Shown here one piece after another: positions 22,836 through 30,327 of a stretch of DNA of 32,766 nucleotides. Every line of letters begins with the position of its first letter. The stretch's first letter is position 1. Both the position numbers and the translations under genes were made by a program. Location: NCBI GenBank assembly GCA_963601575.1, contig CAVCFO010000016.1, positions 1 to 32,766 on the forward strand, given 5' to 3'. Below the pieces are notes generated by a model that saw only the letters and a list, made by a program, of their open reading frames with translations, was not told the origin of the DNA and did not search any database. The DNA is from CAG-238 sp963601575. GTDB lineage: Bacteria > Bacillota > Clostridia > Peptostreptococcales > Anaerovoracaceae.

Positions 22836-23610
22836 ACTTCTCGAAGTAAACGGAATCACAAAGGTGTTCGGCGCCGGAACGGTAAACGAAAAAAAGGCAC
22901 TTGCAGCCGTCAACCTGACCATGAATGAGGGTGACTTCGTTACGGTTATAGGAAATAACGGCGCCGGAAAGTCAACGCTCCTTAACTGTATTGCAGGGGT
23001 TTACGGGATAGACGGCGGCAGCATAATTCTTGATGGCCAGGACATTACGAAGCTGCCTGAGCATAAGCGCGCGCGGCACATCGGCAGGGTGTTTCAGGAC
23101 CCGCTAAAAGGCACGGCATTCGACATGACCATCGAGCAGAATCTTGCCATTGCATATTACAAGAATAAGCCCAGAGGCCTTCAGCTTGGGATCACAAAAA
23201 AAGACCGCGAATTTTTCAGAGAAAAGCTTTCCATGCTTGGAATGGGGCTTGAGGACCGAATGACCGAAAAGGTGAAGCTCCTTTCCGGTGGCCAGCGGCA
23301 GTCGCTGACCCTGTTCATGGCAGTGATTGCAAAGCCGAAGCTCCTTCTTCTCGACGAGCATACGGCGGCGCTTGACCCTGCGGCTGCGGCGAAGGTGCTT
23401 GCGCTTACGGATACCTTTGCGTCGGAACCGGGGATGTGTACCCTGATGATAACGCACAACATGAAGGATGCCCTCCGCTACGGCAACAAAACGATTTTGA
23501 TGAAAAATGGCAAAATCGCCATGGAGCTTACAGGAGACGAACGCAAGGCAATGACCGTAGAAAAACTCATAGAAAAATTCAGCATAGACAGCGACAGAAT
23601 GCTGCTATAA
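22828..23610 (+). CDS. trpZ: ABC transporter ATP-binding protein, predicted tryptophan uptake
   Basis: A 260-residue ABC ATPase. Walker A is GNNGAGKST (residues 42-50), the signature LSGGQRQ is at 152-158, and Walker B is LLLLDE (172-177) followed by the D-loop AALD and the switch histidine in ITHN. It is of the COG1101 type that partners COG2984/COG4120 proteins. ATG 22828 lies inside the end of trpY, with AGGAAAGGAG upstream. The operon ends at a hairpin terminator at 23621. Confidence 0.9.
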   Translation: MNKLLEVNGITKVFGAGTVNEKKALAAVNLTMNEGDFVTVIGNNGAGKSTLLNCIAGVYGIDGGSIILDGQDITKLPEHKRARHIGRVFQDPLKGTAFDMTIEQNLAIAYYKNKPRGLQLGITKKDREFFREKLSMLGMGLEDRMTEKVKLLSGGQRQSLTLFMAVIAKPKLLLLDEHTAALDPAAAAKVLALTDTFASEPGMCTLMITHNMKDALRYGNKTILMKNGKIAMELTGDERKAMTVEKLIEKFSIDSDRMLL

Positions 23611-23620
23611 GCGATAGAAT

Positions 23621-23657
23621 GCGGTGTGATCCCGGCGCATGGGATGCACCGCTTTTT
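23621..23657 (+). terminator. Terminator of the trpXYZ operon
   Basis: GCGGTG (23621-23626) pairs with CACCGC (23647-23652), and ATCCC (23629-23633) pairs with GGGAT (23641-23645). TTTTTATT follows. Confidence 0.85.
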
Positions 23658-23664
23658 ATTGCAG

Positions 23665-23785
23665 CCTATAGGACAAAAAGCCTTGATAAAAACACCTGAG
23701 ACCGTTGAACTTTCGGGCCTATAGGACAAAAACGCCAATAAAAGCGCGTAAGACCGCTTAACTTTCGACGGTCTTACGCGCTATA
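23665..23785. repeat. CCTATAGG-hairpin interspersed repeat, one truncated and one complete copy
   Basis: Copy 1 (23665-23717) starts CCTATAGGACAAAA and continues to CCTGAGACCGTTGAACTTTC, but lacks the 3' arm of the hairpin. Copy 2 (23718-23785) starts CCTATAGGACAAAA again, then AATAAAA, then a 38-nt hairpin (23744-23781) with a perfect 13-bp stem from GCGCGTAAGACCG, then TATAT. A third copy is at 31564-31671. On the minus strand the hairpin is followed by TTTTATT, so copy 2 could also end the DUF1836 transcript. The shared upstream motif and loop show common descent. Confidence 0.8.
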
Positions 23786-23851
23786 TGTCTCGGAACTGTT
23801 TTCTGGCCGGGCAAGGGATTTGATAGCCGGGCCACGATTTGGGATAACCTG

Positions 23852-24349
23852 CTATTTGAACAGGAAAGTCCGCTGCACATATACCTTGCTTGCAAAGGAA
23901 AGGGCGAAGTTTTCCATGAGATATTTGTTATCGCGGCCGGGAATCTCCTCGTTTGCGATATGAACCTCACCTGCGAAAACATGAGACAGGGCGTTTTCGA
24001 TCGCCTCACAGAAACGGTTATAGGTGATTTCGGTGGTTTCGAGGCTGATGCCAAGCTTGATTAGCTTGCCGATTTCTTCCGTGGAATAGCAATTTTTGAG
24101 GATGTAAACCACGATAATCATTGCGACGGAGAGCTTCGGATATTTTTTGTTCACCGGTGGATCCACGATTCTTGCTTTTACGTAATTATTGACCATGCTC
24201 TTCGTAAGAGGCGCGGCGCCGATCCCCGCAAAGAAAGCGCCCAGCGAGCCCTCTATAAATGCTGTGACCTGATCCATGTACATATCGATAGCCGGAAGCT
24301 CAGCCCACCTTGGAATATGAAAGTTTTGAAGCATATTTTTCTCGTCCAT
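23852..24349 (-). CDS. DUF1836 protein, putative HTH regulator
   Basis: A 165-residue DUF1836 protein. The central part, LTKSMVNNYVKARIVDPPVNKKYPKLSVAMIIVVYILKNCYSTEEIGKLI (about residues 49-97), resembles a MerR-like winged helix in which a helix-turn-helix is followed by a YP-K segment. The family is common in Firmicutes but its targets are unknown. An AGAGGTGAAG precedes the ATG. It is transcribed away from the acyl-CoA synthetase gene, so it may share regulation with it, and it ends toward the hairpin repeat. Confidence 0.8.
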   Translation of the reverse strand: MDEKNMLQNFHIPRWAELPAIDMYMDQVTAFIEGSLGAFFAGIGAAPLTKSMVNNYVKARIVDPPVNKKYPKLSVAMIIVVYILKNCYSTEEIGKLIKLGISLETTEITYNRFCEAIENALSHVFAGEVHIANEEIPGRDNKYLMENFALSFASKVYVQRTFLFK

Positions 24350-24398
24350 TTCTTCACCTCTTGCAATATTTTAGCACAGAAATAGTACCCTGTAAAGG

Positions 24399-24442
24399 TT
24401 GACATTGTATGCTTTGCGTGTTAAGCTAGTATCGAATACTAG
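24399..24442 (+). promoter_or_regulatory. Acyl-CoA synthetase promoter with FapR-like palindrome
   Basis: TTGACA (24399-24404), a 17-bp gap and TAAGCT (24422-24427). CTAGTATCGAATACTAG (24426-24442) is a 7-3-7 palindrome overlapping the -10 and start site. It resembles the FapR operator, whose core is TTAGTA-N5-TACTAA, with one base changed per arm. FapR represses fatty-acid genes until malonyl-CoA rises, so such a site before an acyl-CoA synthetase is sensible. The regulator identity is inferred. Confidence 0.6.
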
Positions 24443-24458
24443 GTAAAGGAGAAACCCT

Positions 24459-26255
24459 ATGGATTATAAAGAAAGAAAAGCATTTGAACTCAAAAGAGCC
24501 GAGAACTTTATCGCGAGCATCAACGCGATGGACGACCCGGATATTATGTATAAAGTAAGCCACCCGATCACAGACTTCAAGGACATGATGAATAAGAGCG
24601 TGGAAAGATACGGGCGGGATCACGTCGCATTCAAACAGCGCTTTGTAAAGAACGAGCCTTTCCGTGAAATCACCTACGGACAGACATTGGATGACCTGAA
24701 CGCACTGGGAACGGAGCTTATCGAACTGGGACTCAAAGATAAAAGAGTTGCGGTAATCGGCGATAACTGCTACCAGTGGGCCTCATCATACCTTGCAATC
24801 ACCTGCGGACTTGGGGTTGTGGTTCCTCTGGACAAGGAGCTTGGCGCAAGCGAGCTTGAGCAGCTCATAAAAGAGGCTGACTGCGAGGGAATATTCTTCA
24901 CGAAAAAATTCCTCAGCATTTTCCAGGACATAAAGGAAAGAGGAGAAACGAATCTCAAAGTCCTCGTAAACATGAACGCCGAGGAGGAAAAGGACGGCGT
25001 ATTTTCTTGGTCTGAACTTATCGAAAAGGGCAAGAAATTAGTTGCGGCAGGAGATCGCCGCTACCTCGATGCGGAAATGTATCCGGACGAAATGGGGATT
25101 TTGCTCTTTACATCGGGGACAACGGGGATTGCCAAGGGCGTAATGCTTTCTCAAACGAATATCTGCTGCGACCTTATGAGCGCGCCGACACTGCTGGATA
25201 CCAACGAAAATGACACCTTCTTCAGCGTGCTGCCACTTCACCATACATACGAATGTACCTGCGGCTTCCTTATGCCGATGTACAAGGGCGCATGCATAGG
25301 CTATTGCGAGGGACTTAAATACATTCAGAAGAATTTGCAGGAAATAAGGCCTACATTCTTTCTTGGCGTGCCACTTATCTTCGAGATGCTCTACAAGGCA
25401 ATTTGGAAGAACATACGCAAGCAGGGCAAGGAAAAGGCTGTGCGCAAAATCCTTAAGCTCAACAAGACTACATCAAAGGTTGGAATTAACCTCAACAAAA
25501 TGCTGCTAAAGGACATTTTGCAGGTCTTCGGCGGCAATATGGAAATGATTATCGCAGGAGGCGCGGCAATCGACCCACAGATTTTGCAATTCTTCCGGGA
25601 TCTTGGGATCATGGCGGTGCAGGGCTACGGCCTGACAGAATGCGCACCTATGGCTGCTCTAAACCAAGACCAGCAGCCTCGTAACGATTCGGTAGGTCAT
25701 GTGCTTCCGGGAGTTGAGGTCAAGATAGTGGACAAAAACGAGGACGGAGTTGGCGAGATTTGCCTCAAGGGGCCGAACGTAATGATGGGATATTACAATA
25801 TGCCAGGCGAAACCGCAAAGGTCCTTGTTGACGGCTGGTTCCACACGGGAGACCTCGGCTACCTCGACGGGCCGTATATTTATATCACCGGCAGAAAGAA
25901 AAATGTTATCATAACAAAGAATGGCAAAAATGTTTTTCCTGAGGAGCTTGAATATTATCTGGGCAAGGTTTCGCTGGTTTCCGAGTCCATGGTTTGGGCA
26001 GCGCGTGACGAATCCGGGCAGGACGACCTTATCGTGGCCACCATCAAGCCTGACATGGAAGAAGTGGAAGCGGCAATCGGAAAGGACGCTGCAGAAGACC
26101 CAGCTCAGGTTGAGAAGCTCATGTGGAGCGAGGTTGACAAAATAAACGAGGGACTTCCTTTCTTCAAAAAAATCAAAAGAATCAATATCAGAAAGGATGA
26201 ATTCGAAAAGACCACCGGCAAGAAAATCAAGAGATTCGTAGAAGCCAACAAGTAG
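24459..26255 (+). CDS. Long-chain-type acyl-CoA synthetase (AMP-binding)
   Basis: A 598-residue adenylate-forming enzyme that activates a carboxylic acid with ATP and joins it to CoA. The P-loop is LLFTSGTTGIAKG (about residues 215-227), followed by GYGLTECAP, DGWFHTGDLGY (the ATP-ribose Asp), ITGRKKNVIITKNGKNVFPEELE (hinge) and the C-terminal catalytic lysine region KTTGKKIKR. The order and length fit long-chain fatty-acid CoA ligases. There is no clear membrane segment. AAAGGAG precedes the ATG, and a FapR-like palindrome lies over the promoter. The chain length of the substrate is not readable. Confidence 0.9.
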   Translation: MDYKERKAFELKRAENFIASINAMDDPDIMYKVSHPITDFKDMMNKSVERYGRDHVAFKQRFVKNEPFREITYGQTLDDLNALGTELIELGLKDKRVAVIGDNCYQWASSYLAITCGLGVVVPLDKELGASELEQLIKEADCEGIFFTKKFLSIFQDIKERGETNLKVLVNMNAEEEKDGVFSWSELIEKGKKLVAAGDRRYLDAEMYPDEMGILLFTSGTTGIAKGVMLSQTNICCDLMSAPTLLDTNENDTFFSVLPLHHTYECTCGFLMPMYKGACIGYCEGLKYIQKNLQEIRPTFFLGVPLIFEMLYKAIWKNIRKQGKEKAVRKILKLNKTTSKVGINLNKMLLKDILQVFGGNMEMIIAGGAAIDPQILQFFRDLGIMAVQGYGLTECAPMAALNQDQQPRNDSVGHVLPGVEVKIVDKNEDGVGEICLKGPNVMMGYYNMPGETAKVLVDGWFHTGDLGYLDGPYIYITGRKKNVIITKNGKNVFPEELEYYLGKVSLVSESMVWAARDESGQDDLIVATIKPDMEEVEAAIGKDAAEDPAQVEKLMWSEVDKINEGLPFFKKIKRINIRKDEFEKTTGKKIKRFVEANK

Positions 26256-26265
26256 GCGGAAAGGC

Positions 26266-26287
26266 AAAATCGCGGGGGCGCAATTTT
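26266..26287 (+). terminator. Weak terminator-like hairpin after the acyl-CoA synthetase
   Basis: AAAATCGCG (26266-26274) and CGCAATTTT (26279-26287) form a stem with one C-A mismatch and a GGGG loop. Only four T close the stem, so efficiency is doubtful. Confidence 0.4.
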
Positions 26288-26356
26288 CTTATACCTAAGC
26301 ATACCCCAAAGCTGCCGAAAATACCATAGGAAGGATGCAATTCATAATTCTGTATA

Positions 26357-26385
26357 TTGACGACCTTTTGCATGGGTGATAAGAT
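26357..26385 (+). promoter_or_regulatory. Promoter of the DapF-fold epimerase gene
   Basis: TTGACG (26357-26362), a 17-bp gap and TAAGAT (26380-26385) lie 60 bp before ATG 26446. The rest of 26288-26445 shows no gene. Confidence 0.55.
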
Positions 26386-26445
26386 ATATGGCAGTAAGAC
26401 TCGTGAAATCGAATCCACAAAGGAAAGAGCAAAAGGTATTGGATA

Positions 26446-27366
26446 ATGAAAAAAGCAATCAGAATCACATTGGCAAATCCCGCCGGAAATAAGACAATTT
26501 TCGTGCATGACAAATTCGAGCGTAGCGATTATGCGAAAGTAGCAGAGCAGCTCCTTGCGATGGATGAATTCGCAGCCGAGCAAGTCGCATTCATCCTGGA
26601 CGCCCCCGAATGTGGACGCGCAGAGGGCAAGATGGAAATGTGCGGCCTGGAATTTTGCGGCAATGCGACCAGAACATTCGGACTGATGGTGGCGCGGCGC
26701 CTTGGCATCGCAGGCGCGGGCAAGGTATATGTTGACGTGAGCGGCGCAGACGAAATCCTCACCGTAGAAGTAAATACCGATACGAATTATACGAAGGTGA
26801 AGATGCCTGCGTATATCGATATTAAACAATTCGATCTTTCGAAGGTATTTGATGAGGGTAGCGGTGCGGAGCTTTCAGGGACTGCCGCCGTTGATTTTGG
26901 CGGAATCCTGCATCTGATACTTCCTAATGTCTCCGCAAGCAGGGAGAATTTCGCAAAGGTAAAAAGCTTCGTATATTCGCATCTCGACCCTCCCGCCATG
27001 GGCGCCATGTTCTACTGCGAAAGAGAAAAGAAGCTGACCCCGGTAGTCTATGTAAAGGATGTTGACAGCACATACTTCGAGGGCTCCTGCGCCAGCGGCT
27101 CCGCGGCCTGCGCAATAGCCTTTGGCCTGGCAGAGGATGGCAGGAGAGCAGGCAGGACCAGCGGAGACGGCAGAGCCAGCAGCGGCAACAATGCCGGCAG
27201 TGACGACAAGGATGCAGGCAAGACCAAAGAATACGCATTTGAGCTTGTGCAGCCCGCAGGAACCATAAATGCCTCTGTCAAGATACGCGGCGGCAGAGCC
27301 ACCGAGGTCTACATAGAAGGCCCTGTCGAGATCGCAGAGCCTGTATCGGTGGCGATAGAAATTTAG
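26446..27366 (+). CDS. DapF-fold amino-acid epimerase/racemase, specificity unknown
   Basis: A 306-residue protein with the two-cysteine architecture of diaminopimelate epimerase. The first catalytic cysteine is Cys71 in EFCGNATR and the second is Cys215 in EGSCASGSAAC, matching Cys73 and Cys217 of DapF. The surrounding sequence departs from true DapF (no ACGTGA, no typical substrate-binding Asn/Arg set that I can see), so a related racemase such as the histidine-racemase branch is more likely. Residues about 231-261 form a Gly/Ser/Asp/Arg-rich insertion between the second cysteine and the last strands. The ribosome site is weak (AAAGG, 14 bp upstream). It stands alone behind its own promoter, without lysine genes. 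Confidence 0.72.
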   Translation: MKKAIRITLANPAGNKTIFVHDKFERSDYAKVAEQLLAMDEFAAEQVAFILDAPECGRAEGKMEMCGLEFCGNATRTFGLMVARRLGIAGAGKVYVDVSGADEILTVEVNTDTNYTKVKMPAYIDIKQFDLSKVFDEGSGAELSGTAAVDFGGILHLILPNVSASRENFAKVKSFVYSHLDPPAMGAMFYCEREKKLTPVVYVKDVDSTYFEGSCASGSAACAIAFGLAEDGRRAGRTSGDGRASSGNNAGSDDKDAGKTKEYAFELVQPAGTINASVKIRGGRATEVYIEGPVEIAEPVSVAIEI

Positions 27367-27490
27367 CCGAGGCTCCCGAAATAACACAATAACAGAGAAA
27401 AATTGCGAAGACCGCAAAACAAAACCGTCATTTGCGCGTTTATCAAGCAGGAGAGCTGCATTTTGTATCACCCCGCCCACCCCAAATCGA
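27367..27490. other. Gene-free spacer
   Basis: I see no credible gene, hairpin with T tract, or promoter between the epimerase stop and the hairpin repeats that begin at 27491. Confidence 0.6.
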
Positions 27491-27695
27491 AATTGGCTTT
27501 TTGCAATCATTCGTTATAAAAAAGCCAAAATGATATGGAGAAATTATACAGAAAAGCCTAGCTTTAGGGCGTTTTCAGAGCATCAAAATCTTCCAATTGG
27601 CTTTTTGCGGAAATCAGTCGAAAATAGCCAAAAAAATACACTCAAAACAGCAAAAAAATTGGCTATTTCCGAAGAAAAGAAGAAAAAAGCCAATT
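27491..27695. repeat. Three related TTGGCT...AGCCAA hairpins
   Basis: Three inverted repeats follow each other. Copy 1: TTGGCTTTTT (27493-27502) with AAAAAGCCAA (27519-27528). Copy 2: the same AATTGGCTTTTTGC start (27595-27608), with AGCCAA at 27626-27631. Copy 3: AATTGGCT (27657-27664) with AGCCAATT (27688-27695). The first 14 bp of copies 1 and 2 are identical. An open frame at 27530-27742 crosses these repeats and is lysine-rich with no family resemblance; I do not regard it as a gene. The role is unknown. Confidence 0.6.
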
Positions 27696-27719
27696 CGTTA
27701 TCACCGTTGAAAATTTTGC

Positions 27720-27748
27720 TTGAAGAGGAGCTGGATTTGTGATATAAT
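27720..27748 (+). promoter_or_regulatory. tRNA-Ser promoter
   Basis: TTGAAG (27720-27725), a 17-bp gap and consensus TATAAT (27743-27748). A GC-rich inverted repeat with GCCGGC arms lies at about 27773-27798, between promoter and tRNA, and could fold in the precursor. Confidence 0.75.
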
Positions 27749-27812
27749 TCAATTCGTGTCAGCGATGAGCTAGCCGGCGGCGGGCTCGCTGCCGGCGCCA
27801 GCTGAATTATAT

Positions 27813-27901
27813 GGAGACGTATCGAAGTGGTCATAACGAGCCGCACTCGAAATGCGGTTGTCCGCAAGGGCACGTGGGTTCGAATCCCACCGTCTCCGCC
27901 A
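27813..27901 (+). tRNA. tRNA-Ser, anticodon CGA
   Basis: A complete class II tRNA with encoded CCA. The acceptor stem is GGAGACG with CGTCTCC, and the discriminator is G. The anticodon stem CCGCA/TGCGG encloses CTCGAAA, with anticodon CGA at 27848-27850, reading UCG. The long variable arm (TTGTCCGCAAGGGCAC region) is typical of tRNA-Ser. The T arm is GTGGG-TTCGAAT-CCCAC. Confidence 0.96.
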
Positions 27902-27910
27902 AAAGAAGTG

Positions 27911-27945
27911 CGGTAGTCTGTGATGCAATGGGCTACCGTATTTTT
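27911..27945 (+). terminator. Terminator of tRNA-Ser
   Basis: CGGTAG (27911-27916) pairs with CTACCG (27933-27938), then TATTTTT. Confidence 0.8.
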
Positions 27946-27982
27946 GTTGCCTCCGGCATTTGGTGAATAATTATGCAGCTAG

Positions 27983-28027
27983 CGCCGCAAGTGTTTTTCG
28001 AAAGATACGCTTGCGGCGTTGTTAATT
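27983..28027 (+). terminator. Second hairpin, terminator-like
   Basis: CGCCGCAAG (27983-27991) pairs perfectly with CTTGCGGCG (28010-28018) around an 18-nt loop that may extend the stem through GTG/TACG. TTGTTAATTTT follows. It may back up the tRNA terminator; no gene lies between the two hairpins. Confidence 0.65.
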
Positions 28028-28089
28028 TTCTAACGCTTTCAAGGGGTACGTGCCCGAAAAATCATAGCCACTATTCAAAAAGTATACAG

Positions 28090-28137
28090 TATAAATATGA
28101 ATAAAGCTTTTTTACTTTACCCTGATGGGGTATAAAG
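28090..28137 (+). promoter_or_regulatory. MFS operon promoter with possible operator
   Basis: TATAAA (28090-28095) is a likely -10; the -35 is poor. Just downstream, CTTTACCC (28115-28122) and GGGGTATAAAG (28127-28137) are inverted arms separated by TGAT, in the position of a repressor site. No regulator gene is adjacent. Confidence 0.4.
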
Positions 28138-28178
28138 AAACTGTAAAAATTCAGAAATTATAGCTAGGAGGAGATTGT

Positions 28179-29393
28179 ATGAGTAATTTGAAAAACAGTT
28201 CAGGAAATCAAAAATGGGCAATCGTAGGCTTTTTTACTTTGTTCATGATTTTGATGACATTTAACCTCATTGTGTTCCCGGCTTGTGCCATGGATGCAAT
28301 GGAAAAATACGGCATCGACCAGGCGGGTCTTACGACCCTTGCCTCAGTTACGTCTGTCGTAGGACTTTTCGCGGGATTTATTTTTGGGCCAATCTTGGAC
28401 AAGCTTGGTTCAAGAAAAACCATCATGGTATCTTTGGCAATCGGCGCGGCACTTTTTTATGTGAGAGCCTTAGTTGCCGGATATGCTATGGCTGTGGTGC
28501 TTACATTCCTTGCTTCTTTTTTTGTTGGCGTTTGTCAGGTAGCGGCGTCTAAGGTGCTGGCGACATGGTTCCCGCCAGAAAGCGTTTCGGTGGCATATTC
28601 GTTCCAGGCGGCAGGTGCGGGCTTCGGCTCTGCGGGGGCTTTCGCAATCGGTGCGGCTCTCGGACTTGGCGGCTCCCTTATGCTGGTTGCCATCGGCTAC
28701 ACTGTATTGCTTGTTTACTGGATATTTGCAGGCAAGGACGGCCCTATCGCTTCGGCGGCTCCTGAGCCTCCAAAGGGCGCAGCATCTATGGTCTGGAAAA
28801 GCAAGACTTTGTGGATGATGTCCTTTGCGGCATCCTGTGCGGTAGGCGCGACGCTACTTACAAATTCCTATTGTATCAACGCTTTCGTTTCAAAGGGCAT
28901 GGATCCGGTGAAAGCTGCGGGAATCGGCACGGTTCTCAACCTCTCACTTCTGGTGGGAGGCTTCCTTGGAACATACATGATGAGCGCGATCAAGCGATAT
29001 AATGTTGTGACGCTGATCTGCTTTATCGGCGGCGCGGCAGGCTATCTGCTCGGCTGGTTCTTCCCGCTGGGCGCTATGACCTGGGTTTGGCTGGTTCTGG
29101 GCGGTCTTTTCATGGGCGGCACTGTTGGACTTACGACAGGTCGTACCGCGGTTATCCCGCTTACCGGCGAGTTCCCGCCTGAGGCAATCGGAACCGCTGC
29201 GGGCGCACTGGAGGCAATCAAGGGCGTGATCACGTTCGTGCTTCCGATCGCAATCGCAAAGATTTTCGTTACGAATTTCAATGCTATTTTCATCACATTT
29301 GGCATCCTTTGCGTGATAGGCTTCGTTACCGGCGGCATTTTGGTTCCGGAGCTTGGCCCGAAGGGTGAGCTTCAGCAGAAGGCAGGAAAATGA
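28179..29393 (+). CDS. MFS transporter, OxlT-like
   Basis: A 404-residue major facilitator with about twelve membrane segments. Between segments 2 and 3 is the family loop FGPILDKLGSRKTIM, a version of the MFS motif G-x3-D-x2-G-R/S-R-K. The N-terminal layout resembles oxalate:formate antiporter-like carriers of organic acids. AGGAGGAG precedes the ATG. It heads an operon with an SDR and an aldo/keto reductase, so it probably imports or exports their substrate. The substrate is unknown. Confidence 0.85.
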   Translation: MSNLKNSSGNQKWAIVGFFTLFMILMTFNLIVFPACAMDAMEKYGIDQAGLTTLASVTSVVGLFAGFIFGPILDKLGSRKTIMVSLAIGAALFYVRALVAGYAMAVVLTFLASFFVGVCQVAASKVLATWFPPESVSVAYSFQAAGAGFGSAGAFAIGAALGLGGSLMLVAIGYTVLLVYWIFAGKDGPIASAAPEPPKGAASMVWKSKTLWMMSFAASCAVGATLLTNSYCINAFVSKGMDPVKAAGIGTVLNLSLLVGGFLGTYMMSAIKRYNVVTLICFIGGAAGYLLGWFFPLGAMTWVWLVLGGLFMGGTVGLTTGRTAVIPLTGEFPPEAIGTAAGALEAIKGVITFVLPIAIAKIFVTNFNAIFITFGILCVIGFVTGGILVPELGPKGELQQKAGK

Positions 29394-29451
29394 TAAAAAG
29401 TTCTCTTGCAGAACAGTTAAAAATCAAATAAAATGATAAGGAGGAAATATC

Positions 29452-30279
29452 ATGAAGGATATGCTAAAAGATCAAGTTGCAATTATTACAGGAGGCGGCT
29501 CCGGAATGGGAGAAGCAACGGCTAAGCTCTACGCAAAAGAAGGCGCAAAGGTCGTTATCGCAGATTTTAACGAAGTAAAGGCCCAAAAGGTCGTAGATGA
29601 AATTACGAAAGAGGGCGGCGTTGCAAGATTCTATAAGAAGATGGATGTTTCCGACAGAGCTCAGGTTGAAGAAATCGCAAAGCTTACGTTCGACGAGTTC
29701 GGTAGAATCGACATTTTGGCGGCATTCGCAGGCGGAACATTCGACGGAAATCCTAATCTGACTCAGCAGGAAGTGCTCGAAAAGACGACGGCCGTTAACC
29801 AGTGGGGAATGTATTATTCTTGCTTTGCAGTTGTCCCTTACATGAAGAAGGCAAACTCCGGCAAGATCATCATCTGTTCGTCAAACGGTGCATTCAACCC
29901 GACTGCTCCGGCGTATGAATATCACATGGCAAAGGGCGCTTGCGAATCCCTGACAGTAAACCTTGCTATGGACCTTGCAAAGTTCGGCATCCGTGTAAAC
30001 TGCGTAAAACCGGGACCTATCGTTACGGCGTTCTGGGACGAGCTTATGGAAGACGGCCCTGAAAGAAAGGCTATGCTCAAGGGCATCGCAGAGGTTGAAA
30101 TTCCTCTCGGACGTACAGGCACCGCAGAAGATATCGCAGGCCCGGCACTTTTCTTCGCATCAGATTTGTCACAGTACATCACGGGACTTTGTATGTACGT
30201 AGCAGGCGGTGCAGGATATGTTTACGCTTTCGGACAGTCTTCAATCGCCCATGCAGGAGTAGGCAGATCTGACCTGTAA
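29452..30279 (+). CDS. Short-chain dehydrogenase/reductase
   Basis: A 275-residue classical SDR. The cofactor motif is GGGSGMG (residues 14-20), with Asp38 after the second strand, favouring NAD(H). The NNAG position reads AFAGG, an uncommon variant. Catalytic residues are Ser143/144, Tyr157 and Lys161 (YHMAK). The C terminus is extended by about 20 residues (AGGAGYVYAFGQSSIAHAG) beyond the usual end. AAGGAGG precedes the ATG. It lies between the MFS gene and the Fe-S aldo/keto reductase, and probably acts on the same imported carbonyl or hydroxy compound. Confidence 0.88.
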   Translation: MKDMLKDQVAIITGGGSGMGEATAKLYAKEGAKVVIADFNEVKAQKVVDEITKEGGVARFYKKMDVSDRAQVEEIAKLTFDEFGRIDILAAFAGGTFDGNPNLTQQEVLEKTTAVNQWGMYYSCFAVVPYMKKANSGKIIICSSNGAFNPTAPAYEYHMAKGACESLTVNLAMDLAKFGIRVNCVKPGPIVTAFWDELMEDGPERKAMLKGIAEVEIPLGRTGTAEDIAGPALFFASDLSQYITGLCMYVAGGAGYVYAFGQSSIAHAGVGRSDL

Positions 30280-30327
30280 TTTTGCAGCTGCGAAATTTTG
30301 TAAGATGTTTTAGGAGAGTGTTAGAAA

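Noticed and set aside
23665..23785. CRISPR array
   Set aside because: Only two imperfect units are present, one truncated, with no regular spacers and no cas genes in the window.
27530..27742. 70-residue lysine-rich frame before the tRNA-Ser promoter
   Set aside because: It is built from the hairpin repeats, has no ribosome site and no family resemblance.
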